From: Chitinophagaceae bacterium
GTDB lineage: Bacteria; Bacteroidota; Bacteroidia; Chitinophagales; Chitinophagaceae
Length of the DNA: 11,412 nucleotides
Assembly: GCA_020846105.1 (NCBI GenBank)
Contig: JADLEN010000130.1
Coordinates: 1 to 11,412, forward strand
Direction: 5' to 3'
Both the position numbers and the translations under genes were made by a program. Shown here in pieces: positions 7,109 to 11,412 of the stretch. The notes under the pieces are model-generated. The model did not search any database, was not told where the DNA came from, and saw only the letters and a list, made by a program, of their open reading frames with translations. The first letter of the stretch is position 1, and every line of letters begins with the position of its first letter.

Positions 7109-7489
7109 TTAAAGAACACCGATACGAGTAATATCAGCTATTGTTGCTATTGGAGCCACTACGGGTGATTCTAATAATTTAATGATGTATGCTGCTACTT
7201 TTGCCGCATCTTCTTTGCTTGCAAATCCTATCCCTTGGATTTTTCCAGGCATTTCAGCCTGATGAAAAAGCAGCTTGCCATCTGCAAAAACATTATAACC
7301 CCAAGTATTGTTGGACATTAAAAAAACTTTCGAACTAAATACAAAATGATGCTGAGGGTCGGTATGTGTCAATGTGCATAACATTTTGACATTAGTGCTT
7401 TGTACTACTTCTTGCCCTGTTCCATTTTGAGCATTTGCATTACCGAGCACAATTAAGATTATTGCCGTTAGTGTTATTATTCTTTTCAT
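7109..7489 (-). CDS. Small exported DUF4907-like protein
   Basis: The 126-residue product has a signal peptide (NANA|Q21). Residues about 62-105 contain WGYNVFADGKLLFHQAEMPG followed by IQGIGFASKEDAAKVAAYI. This resembles the DUF4907 family of small Bacteroidota exported proteins; the assignment is from memory of the pattern and was not searched. The pattern suggests a compact alpha/beta domain, and no catalytic residues are evident. There is no T9SS signal and no lipobox, so it probably stays in the periplasm, unlike the propeller protein upstream and the adhesin downstream. Gaps are 68 bp to the gene before it and 38 bp to the gene after it, with no terminator or -7 element seen in either. 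Function unknown. Confidence 0.82.
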   Translation of the reverse strand: MKRIITLTAIILIVLGNANAQNGTGQEVVQSTNVKMLCTLTHTDPQHHFVFSSKVFLMSNNTWGYNVFADGKLLFHQAEMPGKIQGIGFASKEDAAKVAAYIIKLLESPVVAPIATIADITRIGVL

Positions 7490-7557
7490 ATTTTTTTTCT
7501 GCTTTTAGAATGAGATTTCAGTACTATTGATTTAAGTGGTCATCTTTTTTCTATTAA

Positions 7558-9105
7558 TTACTCTTTTGTGATTTTTTTTACCGCGATTGTATGCCCCTTA
7601 TCTTGCAGTAATATCCAGTAATTACCCGTTGGGAGTGAATGCATATCTACATCTATCGATAGTAAGCCCTTATTCGATGCTTGAGATTCAGAATAAATAG
7701 TATTCACCAATCTTCCAGCAGCATCTACAAGCTGAACTCCTAAGATAGCTTGGGCATTGGCGTCAATTTTCAGGATTAGAGATTCTTTGCAAGGGTTAGG
7801 AAAAACAGTACAGGAAACGTGTTGTTTTTCAATTTGGCTCAGACCCAAAATTTCTGCATCTAACCAATATCTCGTTACTGCTATTTGATTTCTATAAGAA
7901 TCGTTAATTGCAAAACCAACACAGACAATTTTATTATCAGGACAGAAGTCCATTGCCAAAATTGCACTACCATTATTCGCTAGTTGATTAATCGTAATGC
8001 CAGCAGTGCCAAATGTAGTGTCTAGCGTGCCATCATTAAGATAACGCAACACAGCAAAGTCGTTTTGAAAACCAGTATTTGCTAGTGAATAACCACTTAC
8101 AATAATTTTCCCATCAGATTGTACCAATACCGCTTGTGCTCTATCATACTTAGTACGAATATCTTGCTCTACTATTCCATTAAGTCCAAACGAACTATCG
8201 AAATTGCCATCATCTTTATATCGAATAGTTATAAACTTGGCATTAAGGCCATCATCGTGATAACCGGTAGCAACCACTTTTCCATCAAATTGTAGAGCAA
8301 GATTTGTTATTTCGGTAGATCCCGTTAAGCCAGTAAAAAATGAGGTTTTATAAGTGGGATCCAGACTTCCATTACTATTCAAACGAATTGTAGCTGCCGA
8401 TAAAGAACTTGATGGCGACAAGCCTCCCCCAATAACAAACTTCCCATCTGCTTGAATTTTAATACTATTAAAATGAAGTAGAGCGCCGGCAACACTAATT
8501 GAAGAAATACCATCCGTACCAAAAGTACTATCTAACAAACCATTAGATTTATAACGCGCTAAAGTAATTGCTCCAAAAGTCTTAGAAGCTCCTAATGCTA
8601 CTATTTTACCATCTGCTTGTAACACTATTTGGTCAATAAAAGCCCATAAGCCAAGGTTGGTTTTTACAATACCAGAATCATTAAAAGAAGAATCTAAACT
8701 CCCATTTGGTTTAAACCGGGCTAGCATAAAAGTGTTACCAGAACCTACGAAATGTGTCCCTGCAATAATGGTTTTTCCATCGGGCTGCGCAATAATTGAT
8801 TCTACTTGCACTCCGCTTGCACTTGACAAAAATGCAAGACCAGTAGTATTGAAGGATTTATCATAACTACCATCTTCATTAAACCGACCAACCCATATTT
8901 TATAATCGCCACAGGGGCCTGTTGCCATAATTTTCTTATCGGGCAAAACCCAAACCGAACGAGCTGTGTTGGACACAGAAGTATCTGCTGAAGTTAGCAA
9001 AATACCATCAGCATCTAATGTACTGTCTAATAGGCCTGCCTGACCATATGATTGTGTAAAAAATAAACTAACTAAAGCAATGCTAACGAGGAAAAATTTG
9101 CGCAT
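7558..9105 (-). CDS. Secreted delta-60 repeat beta-propeller with T9SS domain
   Basis: This 515-residue protein has a signal peptide (QSYG|Q22). Residues about 25-416 hold seven delta-60 repeats with a period of 54-60 residues. The core is P/ADGK(I/T)xxxG, then ARF/RY, then xDGSLDxxFGxxGI. The DGK-type positions are near residues 56, 109, 165, 220, 274, 331 and 391. A first half-motif, LLDSTLDADGI (25-35), and a last half, IAVTRYWLD, would close the ring as a seven-bladed propeller. From about 432 (CTVFPNPCKESLILKI through KKITKE) is a T9SS type A sorting domain. Delta-60 proteins are common in secreted proteomes but their ligands are poorly known. It is the first gene of the likely five-gene unit and has the only -7 element found there. 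Confidence 0.92.
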   Translation of the reverse strand: MRKFFLVSIALVSLFFTQSYGQAGLLDSTLDADGILLTSADTSVSNTARSVWVLPDKKIMATGPCGDYKIWVGRFNEDGSYDKSFNTTGLAFLSSASGVQVESIIAQPDGKTIIAGTHFVGSGNTFMLARFKPNGSLDSSFNDSGIVKTNLGLWAFIDQIVLQADGKIVALGASKTFGAITLARYKSNGLLDSTFGTDGISSISVAGALLHFNSIKIQADGKFVIGGGLSPSSSLSAATIRLNSNGSLDPTYKTSFFTGLTGSTEITNLALQFDGKVVATGYHDDGLNAKFITIRYKDDGNFDSSFGLNGIVEQDIRTKYDRAQAVLVQSDGKIIVSGYSLANTGFQNDFAVLRYLNDGTLDTTFGTAGITINQLANNGSAILAMDFCPDNKIVCVGFAINDSYRNQIAVTRYWLDAEILGLSQIEKQHVSCTVFPNPCKESLILKIDANAQAILGVQLVDAAGRLVNTIYSESQASNKGLLSIDVDMHSLPTGNYWILLQDKGHTIAVKKITKE

Positions 9106-9140
9106 AAATAATTGATAAAAAGATTGAAAATTATCTATAT

Positions 9141-9148
9141 CAAAGGTA
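9141..9148 (-). promoter_or_regulatory. -7 element TACCTTTG ahead of the five-gene cluster
   Basis: On the minus strand this reads TACCTTTG, a full match to the Bacteroidota TAnnTTTG element. It lies 35 bp before the ATG at 9105. No TTG -33 element is visible 17-23 nt upstream. It follows the 18-bp repeat by exactly 36 nt, like the hydrolase promoter. This fits an activator-dependent promoter (inference). Confidence 0.6.
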
Positions 9149-9180
9149 GATACCAGACCTTAACCCATCTAAAAAAAGGC

Positions 9181-9198
9181 ATCACATAATGATGTGAT
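9181..9198. promoter_or_regulatory. Perfect dyad, candidate operator (copy 1)
   Basis: ATCACAT-AATG-ATGTGAT is a perfect 7-bp inverted repeat with a 4-bp spacer. Its right part belongs to the 18-bp sequence CATAATGATGTGATTTTT (9185-9202), repeated exactly at 10721-10738. T-runs flank it on both strands, so a weak bidirectional terminator is the alternative. The exact reuse and fixed spacing to a -7 element favour a regulator-binding site. Confidence 0.55.
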
Positions 9199-9211
9199 TT
9201 TTATTTTAGAC

Positions 9212-9250
9212 AAAAAATAACGACCACTCAATTTGGCTTGAGTGGTCGTT
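9212..9250 (-). terminator. Rho-independent terminator of the glycoside hydrolase gene
   Basis: Arms 9219-9231 and 9238-9250 (AACGACCACTCAA/TTGAGTGGTCGTT) pair at all 13 positions around a 6-nt loop. On the minus strand one A and six U residues follow. It lies 97 bp after the hydrolase stop codon and separates that gene from the five-gene cluster. The stretch 9251-9346 between them shows nothing recognisable. Confidence 0.9.
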
Positions 9251-9346
9251 TAGAAGTTCTTAAATTATTTAATCAAAAACTTAAAAATCAATGTGCGATT
9301 TGGATTTGAAATACTACATCTATTTCAATCTTGCCAAAGCTATGTA

Positions 9347-10651
9347 TTAATTTTTCACTGAAATAATTTCGTGAAGTATAGCATTTTTAGTACTTATTTC
9401 TACAATATAATTTCCTTCTTGAGTGTTGTTTAGTGAGTATTGATTATGATCAAGTTTTGTCAAAGTTATAGCTCTCCCCATCAAATCATAAACCTTAATT
9501 GACTCGATTGCCTCATTAGACTTAACATTAAAAACCCCCTTAGTAGGGTTAGGCATAAGCAAAACTTTAGTTTTATTTTCTATTGTTTGTATTAATGCGG
9601 TCGAGCATTTTCCTGCCACCAAATATTTACTCTTGGCAGGAGTGTTTGTTGCAAGTCCATAATTTGCATTATTAACTACATCATCGCCAAATGCTGTTAA
9701 ATGGGCAAATGTACCATCTGTAGAAACTTGCCTTGCAGCACAAACATCATTATCCCAGCCCCAAGTTAGCCAGCCGATATTTTTTGTTTTGCAGATATTC
9801 ATCATTGGCTTATAATTCAGCAAATACTGACAAGGTGTAGGGTCGTCTTGATAATTAGAAAGTTCACCTATTATAAAAGGAATGTTTTTCGAAAGTGCGT
9901 AATTCACTTTATTGAGCATAGTAAGGGAATCATTTCCTGCATATGCGTACCAATAAGAGTGTGCACTAAACATCAAATTATGCATTGGGTCGGCGGCTTG
10001 TAAAGTTGCGCCTACATCAGCAAGGACATCTAGATTAGTGCCACAATCAGGACCGTCAATCAAAAGCGGAACAGTTATTCCTCCTGCTCTGATTTTGTTG
10101 ACAATATTAGTGTATGTACTCGAAAAAATGATTTTTGATAATGTAGGATTGCTCGTCCAGTTTACATAAAGCGCCTCATTCGCTACATTAATAATCAGGC
10201 TGTGTTTGTATTTATTGATAATCGCCAATATTGCAGGTTGTAAATACCAATCGGTTAGTAATGACAATGCGGCCGTATCATTATTACAAGTCTGATCGTG
10301 CAAATCTATTATTGGCACTATTTTATTCTGAATACATTTAGATATTGCGCTATCTAAGTATTTATAGGTTGTATAGGTTGTATTTGGTACTGCATCAACA
10401 TTTGATTTATACCAAACTAATCTTATACAGTTAGCACCCGTCTTGGCTATTTCATCAATATATAATTTACTTGTTTCCCAGCCCCAATTATATGGAGCAT
10501 AATTAATTCCTCTGAGAGAAAGCGTATCATCACAAGGGCCTAATATATATCGTCCAGAAGTATAAATAGTTGCTCCCGATTGAGCCTCGCACCGATAGAT
10601 AGTGGTAATAAATAGCAGGGCAATATTAAACGCTAAAAAAAATTGCTTCAT
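9347..10651 (-). CDS. Secreted family 5 glycoside hydrolase with T9SS domain
   Basis: This is a retaining endo-glycanase of clan GH-A, 434 residues, with a signal peptide (CEA|Q24). The catalytic domain spans about 28-345. Visible landmarks are LRGINYAPYNW (46-56), R77 in CIRLVW, IIDLHD (114-119), the acid/base E159 in INVANEALY, H231 in FSAHSYW, and the nucleophile E263 in FIIGELSNY. GWLTWGWDND (293-302) supplies the conserved aromatics. The order and wording of these motifs recall bacterial GH5 subfamily 8 beta-mannanases, so mannan is the favoured substrate; cellulase activity is not excluded. Residues about 363-434 (VLLMPNPTKGVFNVKS onward) form a T9SS sorting domain, so the enzyme should reach the cell surface or medium. 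It is monocistronic, with its own -7 element and terminator, and is divergent from a sensor gene. Confidence 0.93.
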   Translation of the reverse strand: MKQFFLAFNIALLFITTIYRCEAQSGATIYTSGRYILGPCDDTLSLRGINYAPYNWGWETSKLYIDEIAKTGANCIRLVWYKSNVDAVPNTTYTTYKYLDSAISKCIQNKIVPIIDLHDQTCNNDTAALSLLTDWYLQPAILAIINKYKHSLIINVANEALYVNWTSNPTLSKIIFSSTYTNIVNKIRAGGITVPLLIDGPDCGTNLDVLADVGATLQAADPMHNLMFSAHSYWYAYAGNDSLTMLNKVNYALSKNIPFIIGELSNYQDDPTPCQYLLNYKPMMNICKTKNIGWLTWGWDNDVCAARQVSTDGTFAHLTAFGDDVVNNANYGLATNTPAKSKYLVAGKCSTALIQTIENKTKVLLMPNPTKGVFNVKSNEAIESIKVYDLMGRAITLTKLDHNQYSLNNTQEGNYIVEISTKNAILHEIISVKN

Positions 10652-10676
10652 ACTGTAGAAATTTGATTAATAATTA

Positions 10677-10684
10677 CAAAAGTA
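10677..10684 (-). promoter_or_regulatory. -7 element TACTTTTG ahead of the hydrolase gene
   Basis: On the minus strand this reads TACTTTTG, matching TAnnTTTG, 25 bp before the ATG at 10651. No TTG -33 element is seen at normal spacing. The 18-bp repeat at 10721-10738 ends exactly 36 nt upstream, the same geometry as at 9141-9148. Confidence 0.6.
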
Positions 10685-10720
10685 ATAGCAGTGGCTAAAA
10701 AATTTACTATATAAATACCG

Positions 10721-10738
10721 CATAATGATGTGATTTTT
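10721..10738. promoter_or_regulatory. 18-bp candidate operator (copy 2) in the divergent region
   Basis: CATAATGATGTGATTTTT is identical to 9185-9202. The dyad here is imperfect: 10717-10734 reads ACCGCAT-AATG-ATGTGAT, with two transitions in the left half compared with copy 1. It cannot form a stable hairpin, which argues against terminator function. It lies between the hydrolase and sensor genes and could act on both. Confidence 0.55.
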
Positions 10739-10764
10739 TGCACCAACAATATTCAATAGCTTTG
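10737..10764 (+). promoter_or_regulatory. Candidate promoter of the sensor gene (TTTG, TAGCTTTG)
   Basis: TTTG at 10737-10740 and TAGCTTTG at 10757-10764 are separated by 16 nt, slightly short for the Bacteroidota -33/-7 pair. Transcription would begin close to 10770, leaving a short leader before the proposed TTG start at 10783. The 18-bp site overlaps the -33 element by two bases, so a bound protein could affect this promoter too. Confidence 0.45.
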
Positions 10765-10782
10765 TTCCCTTCATTACATCTT

Positions 10783-11412
10783 TTGACAAAGGTATTCCTA
10801 TATATCGTTTTCTTTTTCAGTATGGCATATTGCAATGCGCAATTGCAAGAGAACAATTTTATTTTTTCAAATCCGGCTTTCCAAAATTATACTATAAAAA
10901 ATGGGCTGCTTTTTAATTATATAAATGGCCTGCTACAAGATAAAAGGGGATATATATGGATAGCTACCAAAAATGGATTAAGCAGATTTAATGGAAATAA
11001 ATGGGTAGAGTTTCAACAACAAAATGGGGCACTAAAACATAGGCTACCTTCTAATTGGGTAGTAGATATTACCGAAGACTATCAATCTAATATTTGGATA
11101 AAAACGGACAACGGCGTTTGCAAATACGACACCGAAAAAGATTCTATTATTTTCTTCCCCGAAATCATTAAAGGATGGGGAAAAATAGTTTTCGCAAAGC
11201 CCTATAACTTATACATATCTTCTTGGTCTGGTATTGAACATTATCAAATCGAAGGGAACAAACTCATTCATAAAAAATCTATTATAGAATCTGCCAACAA
11301 CTCTATACTTCATCTCTGTAACGATACCATTAACAATATGATTTGGGCTTGTCCGGAAGATCATCCAACATTAATGAGCATCAACACTCAAAACGAAGAA
11401 TTCCAACACTTA
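10783..11412 (+). CDS. Reg_prop beta-propeller sensor, N-terminal part (TTG start)
   Basis: The 3' end is beyond the window; 210 codons are visible. I chose TTG at 10783 because it yields a clean signal peptide: MTK, then VFLYIVFFFSMAYC, then NA|Q20. The first ATG (10822) would cut this hydrophobic stretch in half. No ATG or GTG lies between the in-frame stop at 10726 and 10822; the only other candidate is TTG at 10762. Residues about 41-75 (YINGLLQDKRGYIWIATKNG then LSRFNG) and 88-112 (VDITEDYQSNIWIKTDNGV then CKYD) are two-component-regulator propeller (Reg_prop) repeats. Proteins with such repeats usually continue into a Y_Y_Y domain, a membrane helix, and a histidine kinase, hybrid kinase, LytTR or AraC output. 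It is divergent from the hydrolase gene. A role as its regulator is inferred, and the output domain cannot be seen. Confidence 0.8.
   Translation, partial: MTKVFLYIVFFFSMAYCNAQLQENNFIFSNPAFQNYTIKNGLLFNYINGLLQDKRGYIWIATKNGLSRFNGNKWVEFQQQNGALKHRLPSNWVVDITEDYQSNIWIKTDNGVCKYDTEKDSIIFFPEIIKGWGKIVFAKPYNLYISSWSGIEHYQIEGNKLIHKKSIIESANNSILHLCNDTINNMIWACPEDHPTLMSINTQNEEFQHL

Noticed and set aside
8657..8866. Plus-strand frame opposite the delta-60 gene
   Set aside because: It is antisense to conserved repeats, with no independent evidence.
9181..9202. Simple terminator
   Set aside because: A 7-bp AT-rich stem with flanking T-runs could terminate weakly. However, a stronger terminator precedes it, and the same sequence at 10721-10738 cannot fold, so a binding site explains both copies better.
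9251..9346. Small RNA or riboswitch downstream of the hydrolase
   Set aside because: The stretch is AT-rich with no stable fold visible by eye and no promoter.
10822..11412. Sensor gene starting at ATG 10822
   Set aside because: This start splits the hydrophobic core of the signal peptide. The TTG at 10783 restores it.

Overview
The window looks like chromosomal DNA from a low-GC member of the Bacteroidota. Four of the encoded proteins end in the roughly 80-residue type IX secretion (T9SS, Por) type A sorting domain. All seven exported proteins have Gln directly after the predicted signal-peptidase site. The promoters that can be found carry the phylum's TAnnTTTG -7 element, and clear Shine-Dalgarno sequences are absent. 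The genus cannot be fixed from the sequence alone.

Layout from left to right. Positions 43-1677 hold a complete IS3-family insertion sequence read leftwards: orfA, an A AAA AAG frameshift site, orfB with an intact DDE triad, terminal inverted repeats, and a 3-bp TAA target duplication. Its orfB stop codon lies in the loop of a 74-nt hairpin. The element sits 5 nt beyond the U-tract of a strong terminator (1685-1723).

Five minus-strand genes for exported proteins, spaced 34-100 bp apart, run from 9105 down to that terminator and may form one operon. In transcription order they are: a seven-repeat delta-60 beta-propeller with a T9SS domain (7558-9105); a small DUF4907-like protein (7109-7489); a 1007-residue adhesin-like protein with four tandem 83-residue Ig-like repeats and a T9SS domain (4047-7070); a small T9SS protein (3446-3946); and a tail-fibre-like protein without a sorting domain (1750-3411).

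Upstream is a separate minus-strand gene for a secreted family 5 glycoside hydrolase, mannanase-like, with both catalytic glutamates and a T9SS domain (9347-10651). It has its own terminator (9212-9250). Divergent from it, and running off the right edge, is the N-terminal part of a Reg_prop beta-propeller sensor, probably a two-component or hybrid regulator, that appears to start at TTG (10783).

The most interesting feature is an identical 18-bp sequence at 9185-9202 and 10721-10738. On the minus strand each copy lies exactly 36 nt before a TAnnTTTG element, one ahead of the five-gene cluster and one ahead of the hydrolase. Neither promoter has a recognisable -33 element. One copy is also in the control region of the divergent sensor. 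The simplest reading (inference) is a small regulon: a periplasmic sensor and its regulator activate a secreted glycanase and a set of surface proteins through a shared operator.
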